From the NCBI RefSeq assembly GCF_030867095.1, contig NC_081829.1, positions 67,353,181 through 67,417,180 of the forward strand: 64,000 nucleotides of DNA. The letters are read 5' to 3'. Numbering within the stretch: position 1 is the first letter of the stretch; the number at the start of each line of letters is the position of its first letter. The notes under the pieces were generated by a model that was given only the letters and a program-made list of their open reading frames with translations, had not been told where the DNA came from and made no database searches. This document shows positions 46,801-53,652 of the stretch, in pieces. The translations under genes were made by a program, and so were the position numbers. This DNA comes from Alligator mississippiensis (taxonomy: Eukaryota > Chordata > Crocodylia > Alligatoridae).

Positions 46801-48777
46801 AGAAGTATTGTATTTATATCAAATTGCTTGTCAGACAAAACTTTTTGTTCTAATACTCTCACCTACTGCCTATCCCTAATATTTTTCAGATAATTTAAAA
46901 ATCCATGTTGACACAACCATAGTCTTAGGTGTTTGCATTAGAAAAATAATACCAAGTCAGCAGTAGGACCCATCTTGTCCCCAAGTGTATATACACAGTT
47001 TAGACAGACAAGGTTCCTTGGGTGAATTTGATATCTTTTATTAGACCAACCCAAATAGTTGGAGAATAGTTATTAAGCAAGCGTTCGAGTTCAAAAACCC
47101 TTCGTCAGGCTAAGGAAGTTTCAGCAGCTGGTGTGTGCTCTTCCTGGATGGAATGGCAACTGACTCCCCAGCCCAGCCCAGCCCAGCCCAGCCCCTGGCT
47201 TCTTTACTTTTCATTCCATCCAGGAAGAGCACACACCAACTGCTGAAACTTCCTTAGCCTGACGAAGGGTTTTTGAACTCGAAAGCTTGCTTAATAACTA
47301 TTCTCCAGCTATTTGGGTTGGTCTAATAAAAGATATCAAATTCACCCAAGGAACCTTGTCTGCCTATGTCCTTAGACCAACAGGGCTACAACCTACACCC
47401 CTATACACAGTTTACACACTGCAGTCCCATTTGCACTCCTTCTATTTTTGAGAACTACCTCAACAAATATTTTCTGCGTAGTTGGGATACCTAAAGTATA
47501 TACAGAGAAGGGCCTCTTTAGGTCATAGCTCTCATGCAGGATAGCACCAGAAATGCTCAGAGTAAGCAAACAGGGCTCATGAGCCCAAAAGCCTGGAAAT
47601 AAATAAAATGTTTCTGCAACTATCTAGTTGGTCTAATAAAAGATATCACCTCTATCACACTGACTACTTTTGCTTTTAGACCAACATGGCTATAACCTTT
47701 ATCACTGAAACATGGAATTAGCCATTTTGAAATTAAAACTTCATAATTTTACAAGAAAGAAGCAAAATTCAATACCGTGAGACCTGGAAGCTAACCCCCC
47801 TGCTCCAGCCCTTTGCAGCAGCAGCACCACAACAGAACTTCCTTGCCCAGGAGAACCTTTCCATCACCAGTCCTCCTGTGAAATATGAAACATCTTAACA
47901 AGAAAGAAGCAACATTCAGCATCCTGCTTGCCATCAGGCACCTTTGAGGTAAATAGACTGCTCCAACTTTTATCCAAGCATAATTTGCATAAAATGAACT
48001 TATACCATCCTTCAGCTCTCCTGTGCAATATGAAGTTTCATTTCTACCTGAGAGAAATGTTACAACCTTTGCATTCTCCTTTGCCTGAGGAAGGGCATGT
48101 GAGCCTGAACACTTGCAAATAAATATTTTTTTCTGCAACTATCTAGTTGGTGTAATAAAAGATATTGCCTCTACCACATTGAGTGCATAGTAAGCAAAGG
48201 GATCACACTTCACTTGACTATTAGAGATACCCATGTAACCAGTAAATATACTGGAACTAACAAAATTACAATTGCTACAGGGTTAAGAAGGGACAAATGG
48301 CATGGGAAGACTATAAATGCTTCTTCTAGTCTTCACTGGACAGTCATGGCATTCAATATCTCTCATAGTGCAGAATCTGGATCCCAGACAAAGGGAAGGC
48401 TGAGGAAAGGATGATGAGAGGAGTTCTTGAACAAGCTATGACAGCTGCCAGGGACTAAGCAGAACTAAACCTGGAGGGATTTCAGTTCCATGACTGTCTC
48501 ATACAACCTTCAGGAAACTTCAAAAAAAAAAGCAAGCTAAAAGCATGCAGAGTCAGAGTCAGTCTCCTCAGCTACTTATTATTGGGAGGGAACTTTCACT
48601 TTTTTTTCTTAAAAAGAGAAATAGAAGTAACACTATAAAGACAGAGTGAGACAAGAAGCTAGTTTACCTTGTCACAGCCCTAGTGCAGATAGTAACTAGA
48701 AAGCAGCCAACAACAATCATCCATCCCCAGCCTCCATCCGGAGGGGAAGAATGCAGAACCTTCCTTGGTGTGGCCAT
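16623..48777 (-). CDS. SLC16A12: SLC16A12 (MCT12), six coding exons, whole coding span
   Basis: Monocarboxylate-transporter-family protein of 490 residues made by joining 48777-48668, 35087-34984, 33743-33600, 29323-28732, 27536-27277 and 16885-16623 (total 1473 nt including stop). The product closely matches human SLC16A12 as I recall it, with near-identity from [18 protein letters not shown] onward. The two MCT signatures are visible: DGGWGW (residues 14-19, start of TM1) and [11 protein letters not shown] (137-147, TM5 region). Family knowledge: a 12-TM major-facilitator carrier that moves creatine and guanidinoacetate across the plasma membrane, uses basigin (CD147) as chaperone, and is linked to juvenile cataract and glucosuria in humans. 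Every intron has GT/AG ends and phases agree, with no stop or frameshift, so the gene looks functional. Introns are 13.6, 1.2, 4.3, 1.2 and 10.4 kb; the long ones are packed with transposons and the 1.2-kb ones are almost free of them. Confidence 0.97.
17063..17305. mobile_element. Tigger/pogo-like MITE with TA duplication
   Basis: 243 bases bounded by TA dinucleotides (17061-17062, 17306-17307). Ends are CAGACAACCCCTACTTAATG and, reversed, CAGGCAACCCTCGCTTAGTG. TA targets and CAGGCAACCC-type ends are typical of mariner/pogo (Tigger) derivatives. No coding. Confidence 0.8.
17316..18270. mobile_element. hAT MITE with 8-bp duplication, holding a solo LTR
   Basis: Left end CAGAGATAGTCAACCTGTGG; right end, reversed, AGTGGTAGGCACGC. 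Flanks CTTTACAC (17308-17315) and CTTTTCAC (18271-18278), seven of eight equal. Without the LTR it is about 267 bases. Interior matches the MITE at 15128. Confidence 0.75.
17388..18071 (+). mobile_element. Solo LTR of an endogenous retrovirus (fossil), inside a hAT MITE
   Basis: 684 bases, starting TGTTAGAATATG and ending TTTTCCAACA, flanked by AGAC on both sides (17384-17387 and 18072-18075). A TATA-like AGATAAAAGGGCAG is near 17760. No internal genes. The 4-bp duplication again points to a class I-like family, and insertion into the hAT dates it after that element. Confidence 0.8.
18290..20072 (+). mobile_element. Penelope-like element, 5'-truncated, with RT and GIY-YIG
   Basis: Two adjacent open frames, not in register. 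18312-19022 is the reverse transcriptase: motif [15 protein letters not shown] (Asp64), motif [16 protein letters not shown] (124-138), catalytic YIDD (161-164). 19039-19779 gives the linker with a C-x5-C-x2-C cluster (from residue 137) and a GIY-YIG nuclease: VIYLIQC (175-181), KYVGET (188-193), LRTRMNAHR (197-205). The 3' tail has GATGAAGGGTTTTTGAACTC and TTGGTCTAATAAAAGATATC, also found in tails at 47.0-47.4 kb and related to those at 47.6 and 48.1 kb. RT plus C-terminal GIY-YIG defines Penelope-like elements. Confidence 0.93.
20100..24502 (+). mobile_element. CR1 LINE, near full length, decayed
   Basis: The ORF1 region 20488-21599 has a Cys cluster (CGGCLACF ... CEVC) then an esterase-like (SGNH) domain: [32 protein letters not shown], ending [10 protein letters not shown]. 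The usual nucleophile Ser of GDS is Phe here. ORF2 follows with endonuclease remnants (21690-22380, [11 protein letters not shown]) and RT ([32 protein letters not shown]), [10 protein letters not shown] and the C-terminal region to about 24318. The 3' end is the CR1 tail CTTCCAGCCCTAATG then TCTATGAAA. It carries frame breaks throughout and the FADD part of the RT is lost. Confidence 0.92.
24503..25584. other. SLC16A12 intron 5, unique-looking
   Basis: AT-rich, no repeat or gene recognised. Confidence 0.5.
25585..26900. repeat. GC-rich repeat block in SLC16A12 intron 5
   Basis: The left part (25595-25925) has inverted ends around GGCAACTGGTGCCAC and CGCCACTGGTGCC with GGGGGTGCACATGCACCCCC near the right, the layout of a short TIR element. 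The rest (25990-26890) is C/T- then G/A-rich with internally inverted copies of a GGACAGTGG/CAGCAG motif. Related GTGCACGTGCAT sequence occurs at about 53345. The long frames are compositional. Confidence 0.4.
27277..27536 (-). CDS. SLC16A12: SLC16A12 coding exon 5
   Basis: 260 nt, acceptor AAATCCACAG, donor GTCAGT, encoding the end of Arg317 to Gly404 ([15 protein letters not shown] ... LLSPPIAG), the TM9-TM11 region. Open reading continues a few codons past the donor before a stop, but homology to human ends exactly at the GT. Confidence 0.96.
27537..28731. other. SLC16A12 intron 4
   Basis: 1.2 kb with no transposon recognised. Confidence 0.6.
28732..29323 (-). CDS. SLC16A12: SLC16A12 coding exon 4, the large central exon
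   Basis: 592 nt, acceptor CTTTTCTAG, donor GTAATG, encoding Gly120 to Arg317. It holds the second MCT signature [11 protein letters not shown], the TM4-TM6 block, the long cytoplasmic loop (about residues 185-245, the least conserved part compared with human) and TM7-TM8, ending in [13 protein letters not shown] single large central exon is typical of SLC16 genes. Confidence 0.97.
29324..30201. other. SLC16A12 intron 3, 5' part
   Basis: AT-rich, no element recognised. Confidence 0.5.
30202..30547. mobile_element. Harbinger-like MITE
   Basis: 346 bases. Ends GGGCGTGTCTATTTATGC and, reversed, GGGTGTGTCTACATATGC. Flanks AAA/AAT fit a 3-bp duplication with one change. It contains three TACTGYGCAGTA palindromes. 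Confidence 0.65.
31200..32426 (+). mobile_element. Old CR1-like LINE 3' end, split by a palindromic hAT
   Basis: Starts [18 protein letters not shown], resumes after the hAT with [15 protein letters not shown]-type coding and ends TGGTCCCTTCTAGCCCTACT followed by CCTATGATCCTATGATC. The tail unit ATCCTATG differs from the TCTATGAA of the younger copies, so this is another, older subfamily. Confidence 0.8.
31428..32206. mobile_element. Palindromic hAT MITE with exact 8-bp duplication
   Basis: Flanked by TTGGATAT at 31420-31427 and 32207-32214. Ends TAGGGCTTTGGTTTC and, reversed, TAGGGGTGTGCAAAG. Most of the element is an inverted repeat: CTCAAGGTACCAGG and GATGGTGGGGCAGATGGAGC on the left recur reversed at 31960-32020. 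The centre is C-rich. The TTGGATATTAGGGCT stretch is present twice in tandem at the left border (31396 and 31420). Confidence 0.8.
32427..33599. other. SLC16A12 intron 3, 3' part
   Basis: No convincing repeat or gene; AT-rich apart from a modestly GC-rich patch at 33360-33430. Confidence 0.5.
33600..33743 (-). CDS. SLC16A12: SLC16A12 coding exon 3
   Basis: 144 nt with acceptor TTCTTAAAG and donor GTAGGA. It encodes Ala72 to Gly120 (starts [16 protein letters not shown], ends SLGVLTG), the TM3-TM4 part of the carrier. Both borders split a codon after its first base. Confidence 0.96.
33744..34983. other. SLC16A12 intron 2
   Basis: 1.2 kb, AT-rich, no transposon recognised. Confidence 0.6.
34984..35087 (-). 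CDS. SLC16A12: SLC16A12 coding exon 2
   Basis: 104 nt between TTTCCTAG acceptor and GTGTGTATT donor. It completes Arg37 and encodes residues 38-71 ([13 protein letters not shown]... to ...DCATMLC), ending with one base of Ala72. This is the TM1-TM2 loop and TM2. Phase in 2, phase out 1. Confidence 0.96.
35088..36449. other. SLC16A12 intron 1, left part
   Basis: AT-rich. A short stretch at 35465-35560 has repeated ATTAGATTAAT/ATTAATCTAAT and may be a decayed MITE. Nothing else recognised. Confidence 0.4.
37914..38771. mobile_element. Two Penelope-like 3' ends joined head to head
   Basis: 37914-38150 and 38374-38601 are inverted copies (shared CTCATGAAGTGCAGTTCATA / TATGAACTGCACTTCATCAG, GACATCTGACA, CCAGGCACCTCTGCA). 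The unpaired middle, read on the minus strand, still resembles the C-terminal nuclease region of the element at 18290 (ACTCTGCCTGCAATCTCTC and flanking codons). So a longer minus-strand copy abuts a plus-strand tail that runs on (CTCAGCCTGACAAAGAGG, AACACCAAAGCTT) to the start of CR1. Confidence 0.75.
38772..41866 (+). mobile_element. CR1 LINE with intact ORF2, 5'-truncated in ORF1
   Basis: Begins at the last codons of ORF1 (RRALN then TAG) and ends with the CR1 tail CTTCCGACCCTAACATC plus two TCTATGAA units. All of ORF2 (38850-41777) is open. Low decay compared with the other CR1 copies here marks it as the youngest in the window. It inserted into the Penelope-like tail. ORF1 and the 5' promoter are absent, so it could not move autonomously even though its enzyme frame is whole. 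Confidence 0.95.
38850..41777 (+). CDS. CR1 ORF2 protein: endonuclease and reverse transcriptase
   Basis: 975 residues, no stop. Endonuclease (about 55-270) has Asn61 in YTNARSMGN, Glu88 in LTETWW, Asp194/Asn196 in MGDLNYPD and SDH at 261-263, the catalytic set of APE-type LINE nucleases. Reverse transcriptase (about 480-800) has [13 protein letters not shown] (551-563), YLDFRKAFD (621-629), [14 protein letters not shown] (678-691) and FADD (709-712). The C-terminal region ([45 protein letters not shown]) is also whole, ending LAGII. The protein nicks target DNA and primes reverse transcription from the CR1 3' end. The true start may differ from the first Met, since the N-terminal 50 residues are not conserved. 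Confidence 0.93.
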   Translation: MAPTRTAQPEEGEHWKPDSHGETSTTEQIRNKKVRNNGPLGTWSGEAAKAPVAGLKWLYTNARSMGNKQDELALLLALNTYDLVGLTETWWDSSHDWAVHIEGYTLYRKDRSGKKGGGVALYVSEQYTSTLIKTESEVEEVEGLWVRLQGGQGERDLVVGVCYRPPHQGEEIDAGLLRQLSETIKAKEAVVMGDLNYPDICWETQTARSHHSRRFLTCAQNLHLTQEVHGPTRGNAILDLVLATGDDMIGDLQIGSHLGDSDHLIIEFFIRRRVGKVTTRVKVLDFRKADLNALRRLVKDALQSRSFDGMGAQEGWLCLKETILRAQSKTIPERGKRGKGARRLPWLTREIQGSLRDKRGAHKKWKQGEITKDEYTSSACACREAVRRAKATMELRMATQVKDNKKLFFRYIGSKRKTQGGIGPLLNGQKQLVTDRRDKAELLNEFFASVFLSEGHDKSLTGVVERQQQGARLPYVDPEMVQSHLEELDAFKSAGPDELHPRVLKALADIIAEPLAGMFEHSWCTGQVPENWKRANVVPIFKKGRKEDPGNYRPVSLTSILGKVFEKIIKAHICESPAGQIMLRGNQHGFVAGRSCLTNLVSFYDQVMKCLDTGGGVDVVYLDFRKAFDTVSHPILVNKLRGCDVDDYTVWWVANWLEGRTQRVVVDGSVSTWKVVGSGVPQGSVLGPMLFNVFISDLDEGVKCTLSKFADDTKLWGEVDTPDGREQLQADLDRLDKWAENNRMQFNKEKCKVLHLGRKNVQHTYSLGNDLLGGTEVERDLGVLVDSKMNMSRQCDEAIRKANGTLSCISRCMTNRSREVILPLCRALVRPQLEYCVQFWAPHFKKDADNLERVQRRATRMVKGLQTRPYEERLKKLDLFSLRKRRLRGDLVAAYKFITGAQKGIGEDLFTKAPPGVTRNNGHKLAESRFRLDIRKNFFTVRVAKVWNGLPREVVLSPTLGVFKRRLDEYLAGII
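41867..42126. other. Remnant between CR1 and hAT subterminal repeats
   Basis: Probably the resumed Penelope-like or hAT interior; no motif allows a firm assignment. Confidence 0.3.
43464..46230. mobile_element. Large Harbinger-like TIR element, GC-rich interior
   Basis: Left end GGTCATGTCCACACATGC, right end reversed GGGTGCATCCACATGAG, flanked by CAT on both sides (43461-43463, 46231-46233), a 3-bp duplication. The interior has an AT-rich piece (44217-44470) and long G+C stretches with loose repeats such as CCCCCTGATGGC and CTGGCCCCATCC (44900-45110). CAGCAGTAACAGCTGC-type units follow A-runs at 45170 and 45330. Positions 45830-46230 are duplicated at 12030-12390. No transposase recognised; long proline-rich frames are compositional. 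Confidence 0.5.
46234..47004. other. SLC16A12 intron 1, mostly unique
   Basis: AT-rich. A stretch at 46690-46770 (GACCAACATATACTTATTAA, TTCTTCATCAAG) looks like a decayed minus-strand Penelope-like tail. Confidence 0.4.
47005..47362. mobile_element. Penelope-like tail palindrome, 151-nt arms
   Basis: 47005-47155 and 47212-47362 are inverted copies with only a few differences. Each arm carries GACGAAGGGTTTTTGAACTC and GGTTGGTCTAATAAAAGATA, matching the tail of the element at 18290-20072. The 56-nt centre holds a short CCCAG tandem (CAGCCCAGCCCAGCCCAGCC) that is shorter in the 19.9-kb copy. Confidence 0.9.
47590..47720 (+). mobile_element. Penelope-like 3' tail fragment
   Basis: Contains CTGCAACTATCTAGTTGGTC, TAATAAAAGATATCACCTCT and AGACCAACATGGCTATAACC, the usual end of vertebrate Penelope-like copies. 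Confidence 0.75.
47790..48185 (+). mobile_element. Second Penelope-like 3' tail fragment
   Basis: Contains GCCTGAGGAAGGGCATGTGA, CACTTGCAAATAAATA, then CTGCAACTATCTAGTTGG and TAATAAAAGATATTGCCTCT. More diverged than the copies at 20.0 and 47.3 kb. It lies about 0.5 kb from the first coding exon of SLC16A12. Confidence 0.75.
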
Positions 48778-48890
48778 AGCTGTGGAAGTGATTCTTTTAT
48801 TCCTCTTTCTTGAACTGCTGTAAGGGACTTATTCCAGCTGACATGCCGAGTATGCTTGGAATTTTACCTGGCACAAGGCTTATTTGCCAT
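48668..48890 (-). CDS. SLC16A12: SLC16A12 first coding exon with 5' UTR
   Basis: A pyrimidine-rich acceptor ending in CAG precedes 48890 and a GTAAAC donor follows 48668. Coding starts at the ATG at 48777-48775 and encodes residues 1-36 plus two bases of Arg37, including DGGWGW at the start of TM1. This start is favoured because an in-frame TAA lies 54 nt upstream (48831-48829), so no N-terminal extension can be read within this exon. The ATG has G at -3 and G at +4. The 113 nt upstream (48890-48778) are 5' UTR. The upstream non-coding exon that must splice here was not found. Confidence 0.93.
48864..48890 (-). promoter_or_regulatory. Short upstream ORF in SLC16A12 5' UTR
   Basis: The UTR exon opens directly with ATG at its acceptor and reads eight codons (MANKPCAR) then TAA, out of frame with the main start 87 nt further on. 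It could damp translation of SLC16A12. The ATG exists in the transcript only if this acceptor is used as read. Initiation context depends on the last bases of the unseen upstream exon. From memory, 5' UTR variants of human SLC16A12 have been tied to age-related cataract, so this UTR is plausibly regulatory. Confidence 0.5.
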
Positions 48891-50890
48891 CTGAAAAAAA
48901 AACAAAAAGCAGGGAGGGAATCAGAATAAATCACACTTCATTTGTACTGGGATCTATACTATCAAATCATAATGTATGGCTCCTGTTTTATTGTATACAA
49001 TGTAGATTTATTTTTTATTAGAGTGACTGGAACATAAACTGCATATTGGTGGATGAGTAAGATTCAGCCCTTTATACTTAGGTGAAAATCGTGAGTAAGT
49101 TCCTTCACTTCAACTTACATTGTACAGTCAAGGACAGAATTCAGTCCAGCATAAGACAGAATTCCTATAATTATTTTCAAGCAATTATATCTGTACTAAG
49201 ATATAATTGCTTGAAAATATGACAAAACAGTATTACACATGTGCAGCTCACCTCACATATATCACTGTGCGTCTCTTAACTTCAGTGGAACTACACTAAT
49301 TTACATTGGGGAAGGCACTGGCCTGATTTTTATTAAAGTTACAAATCAGTTTTCCTTATAATCAACTGTTTTCAGTCACACAGTTCACTGAGAATTTCAT
49401 CTTTGGGCTGAAATTTTCACCTGCCCAAAAGGTGACTGTCATTTGCAAGCCTGAAGAAAAGCTAAGCAGCCCTTTTTCTGAGATTTTAGTGGAAAGAAAA
49501 CAATTCATTTTTCACAGAAGCAAAACCCCAGCTGAGGTCCGGAGTCAGGCAGATCCCACTGACTTCAGTTGTGGTTTCCCCAAGGGAAGATAGGGTGAAA
49601 TCAAATTCTACTGTTCTCCATGGAGACAGCTAGCAAAAAATCGATGCACAGTTTAGGTCTCACTTAAAATATTAGAACAATAGACAAATTAAATAATGCT
49701 GGATCTCTCTTTCAGGATAAATGCCACCCTGATGTCAATCTAGTTAGCGTTTAAACATGTGAGTGGCTAACCATTATAGTCTAACCACTGTACACTAGAG
49801 TCACTCCTGTCATATACCCTTGCAGGATTGGACCCATTGCAACCATGGCCATGGCTGCAATTAATTTTTGTACCCATTGCTGTAAGACAGTGCTGAGGAT
49901 GAGACCGACTTCTGATCAGTGGTCTTAACATGGAGCTTGGTGGTTTGGGTGTTCCTTGATGTCCCAGGTTTATCCCATATAGGGTGACTACATGGCTTGG
50001 GTACTTACTTGTAATAGCTAGTTGCTTTGTTGCAGGTGCTTTTTTATTCCCCTGAATAAAATAAAGACTTAAAAGAAATAAACAAAACTGTCTGATATGT
50101 GTTTCAATACTGCTTGAAAAGAAACCTAACATAACATAGCCATAGCATAGTATTTTAAATGCTGAACCTACAATATCTACAGTGTCTGGAATCAGCAAAA
50201 TATTATTGGATGCAGCTTGGAAAAGGGGACTAGAGTTGTTTAAAGAGTTAAAACAACCCAAGGAAGTAGCTACATTCCTTAGGAAGTACCTGCTGGATTC
50301 ACAGAGCTCCTTGTTCAGATAATGCACAGGATTTGACCCACAAGGAGTTGAGCCCTCCAAGCCATGAGACCCTACTGATTCACATGCGTTACACATCCCC
50401 ACATACTAACACAACTCAATAAACACATTTTAAAACAGAAAACTAAACACTATTTACAAAGTTGGCATCTAACTGTACACTGTAACCATACAGTATTACG
50501 TTCCATCTGAATTGTTAACTAGAATGGCTTGAGTAGCATCAATTTTTGTCTGTGCAAGATTCAGGGAAGGTTGCAGTCATTCATTTTACTTGGGACCAGA
50601 GATACTGTAACAGGTTTGGAAAGGAAAAGCCATTCCTGTTTTTACTCTTGTATAAGAGGGTTTGTTGATATATATTTATAATTATGTTTTGATAAATCTT
50701 TTGAATGATTTAGAGTCATCAAGCCATGTTTATGCAAACTTAACATAAATTCTTATGCTATCTTATGCTCTTGACCTCCTCTCCTCTCCTGTTGTTTGCC
50801 ATGTTCACTTGTGTAACAGGGCAGCCTGGGCGTTTAAGTGGGAGCAGATAGCTTTGCTGTAAAAACCCAGCTGCAGGCATTTAGCTACCC
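48891..50890. other. SLC16A12 5' intron, no clear feature
   Basis: AT-rich. A hairpin (AATTATTTTCAAGCAATTAT and its inverse) lies at 49168-49220. No further exon recognised. Confidence 0.4.
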
Positions 50891-50893
50891 AAG

Positions 50894-51377
50894 GGGCATC
50901 TCTACCCAAGATCTTTACTGAGCAGTAGACTAATTAGCTGTGCAGTAAATGTTGTGTGTCTACACATGTGCCCCTATTGGGCCAAAATAAACTAATTGAC
51001 CCCCCAGCAGAAGAGCACCTGGAAATACAAGTACTAGTCTGCTGTGGATTTTTTTACTCTGCAGGAGCGCTTATGTAGATGCTGACTCAACTGGCTTGGC
51101 ATAAGGGTGCTTCATGCAGGGGCTGCCTGACAGCTAACCCTACACTGAAGCACCCTTGTGCCCCAGCCAGCCCCTCCACAGCACTTTGGACAGGGGGGAG
51201 CACCCCCAAGCTGGAGGGTTGACCCCGGGCCCCCCTGCCAGCTGGGGCTGCTCCAACCCAGCTCAACATCCTGTAATCCCAGGTGCGCTTGAAGACACGC
51301 ACCCGGGAGCAATAAACTCCAGAACAATAAACTCCAGAGTTTATTCATGAGCATTAATTGCATATGTAGATGCACCC
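50894..51377. mobile_element. Harbinger-like element with 3-bp duplication
   Basis: 484 bases flanked by AAG (50891-50893, 51378-51380). Ends GGGCATCTCTAC and, reversed, GGGTGCATCTACATATGC. It shares TACTG-GCAGTA motifs and the ACTCCAGAGTTTATTCATGA segment with the element starting at 2087. Confidence 0.7.
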
Positions 51378-51380
51378 AAG

Positions 51381-52840
51381 AAGTAGGTCCACCAGCAGTT
51401 AAAAACCAAAGGGAGAGAGCAGGGAAGCTTAGCAAGAGGAAATAAGCAGTCAACAAGAGGAGACAAGTGAGAACTCAAAGAAGCTCAAACCTAAGAAGGG
51501 GCCTGAGCAAAAGGGCCTCTCCTATTGCCCAGAGAAGAGCTACATGCTTTGATCTACTGTGTTGTTTATTTGTGTGAGCAAGGGCTATATTTTCATTTAA
51601 AGAACTGGCTGAGGAACCCTCCAGAACAAAGCCACCCTGCAAGGCAGCAGGCTTACTGACCCACTTACAACTTGTTTAGTCATAATTTAAATCACATAAA
51701 TTATTGGCAGCCAGGAATGTGTCATCCAATACGTTTGTACTGGCCGAGCACAAAAAAGCTCTTTAGTGAGACTGTTAGGTGCTACTGCAACACAAATCAT
51801 AATAATTAAGTAAGATAGGATTCAGGTTGTGGTGGGAGCCACATCCTTAACAACTCTCTATTTCTCTTCTTTCCCAATTCACAGTTCTTTGGAGAGAGAT
51901 GCAGATTGCTTTTAATCCCATTTGTTGCTCAAATCTCTTATTTCAAACATCAAGAATAACCTGCGTTAAACCAAACATCTGAAGTATCTGCAGCTTGGAT
52001 TATATAATGATTGGAATACATAATCCAATTGTGTAATTAGATTAAATGTTATTTGCTCTTAAAGATCAAGTGAGAAATCACCAGTGAAATTGCGAAAGCT
52101 TTCAGGAGAAACCATAAAAATAGATAGCACAGACACAAATGTTCCTAGGTTTAAACTGTACAAGATGGTCACTTTACAAACTCACTTTTACAAGAGGTAG
52201 TAACCAAGTTCAAGGTCTTGACCCTTGTCTTCAAGGTACTTGATAGCCAGAGCCTAAGGTTTCTAAAAGATCAACTAAATGTCTGTGACCAAGACCACCA
52301 TTGATGACTTTAGTCTTCTGATACAGTAAATCTACCTAACAGAAGAAAAGATACGCTATGCAGTACCTGAGTCAACACTTTTCTAGGGGTGCCAGCCCAA
52401 AACTGTGGAATGACCATTATAAGAAACAAGCTTCATTACAACCCTTGCTACCTGCTGCTTTAAGCAAAAGGTACATTTCTTTCTTTCCTCAAACATAAGC
52501 ATTTACAGCAAGATATGTATATACGTTATCAAATAAATTACAAAACAGAACACTCCACTGTACAATTTTTACCTTAGGAAAGGACATGGCAAACATTAAT
52601 CTAATTGCTTAAAGAACTGAGGAAAGATCCTCAAAGACGTCAGTAATGAGTGTGATTCAAAAATCTTTTTGAATTATATGCAATCTTTAATTTCTTGATC
52701 ACATATAATGTTCTTCCCAGGGCTCACAAAGGACAGTAATAACTTACATGAACAGCCATTCTATATTTCTGGTTCTTCCATGCTGGCAAATGTGCTCCCA
52801 GTCAGCCACCAACAGGGGGTCACAGGGGATGGAGGAATTC
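51381..52840. other. SLC16A12 5' intron or upstream DNA
   Basis: AT-rich, no element recognised. Confidence 0.4.
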
Positions 52841-53640
52841 TCTTCTCACAGTCCTGGCACTGCTCAGCTCCTGGCTCCCCCCAGGAGCAAATCAGCACCG
52901 GGAGTAGGTCGCTGACTGCTGTGCCCTATCCCAGCACTGCTCAGCTCCCAGCTCCTGTGGGGAGATGGGAGCCATGCAGCACTGGGACTGGGGAGCTCTC
53001 TTCTTCCCCACTCAGTCAGGGGCTCACTGGGAGCTGTCCTGCTCCTGGCACAGCTGCTGGCAAGCCCCCTACTGGGCAGGGGAGCTCCGCTGGGCACAGG
53101 GCTTGGTGGCATCAGCGTCCTGATGTGCACAGGGCCAGCAGAGCGCTACCTGGCCCTGTGTGCATTGGGACCGGGCCCCATGCCCCCAGCCAGACCTGAG
53201 GCTAGCACCCCAGGGAAGCCTGGAGCTTCCCCTGGTTGCTATAGGAGGACAGAGCAGAGCAGAAGTAGATTCACTCCCAAGGAGCAGATTTTCTCCCAAC
53301 AGGGTACATGTGTACACTGGTGATGCGTAGCAGGTGCCTGAGGGTGCACGTGCATCCCCTGAGATTGGCCATGTACCCCCTGGAAGCATCAGCCACGAAA
53401 TTGGACATGCAGGTAGAAAGAAGTACACTTCCAGTTTCACCACTGGTTCAGCAATTGGTGCTGGGGGGCTCTCCTCCACCCATCCCGTCAGCAATCTGGT
53501 GCCCCCCGCAGACTCAGGAGGCACCAGTTGTCCATGCCTGTGTAGACACACTCCCAGAGAAGGCTTACTGCACGGTATTTTACTGCTGCTCTAAGCAAAA
53601 GGTGCTGCCATCTCTTTGTCACAGCTCACTCCCTTTTCCC
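52841..53640. repeat. GC-rich repeat stretch
   Basis: Contains GAGGGTGCACGTGCATCCCC and CACTGGTGATGCGTAGCAGG, inverted relative to 25860-25920, so part of it is the same TIR family. Repeated CAGCACTG/CAGCTCC words at 52850-53000. No gene. Confidence 0.4.
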
Positions 53641-53652
53641 CTCAACATGGGT

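Noticed and set aside
48832-48890. N-terminal extension of SLC16A12 upstream of 48777
   Set aside because: An in-frame TAA at 48831-48829 stops any reading from this exon into the main frame.
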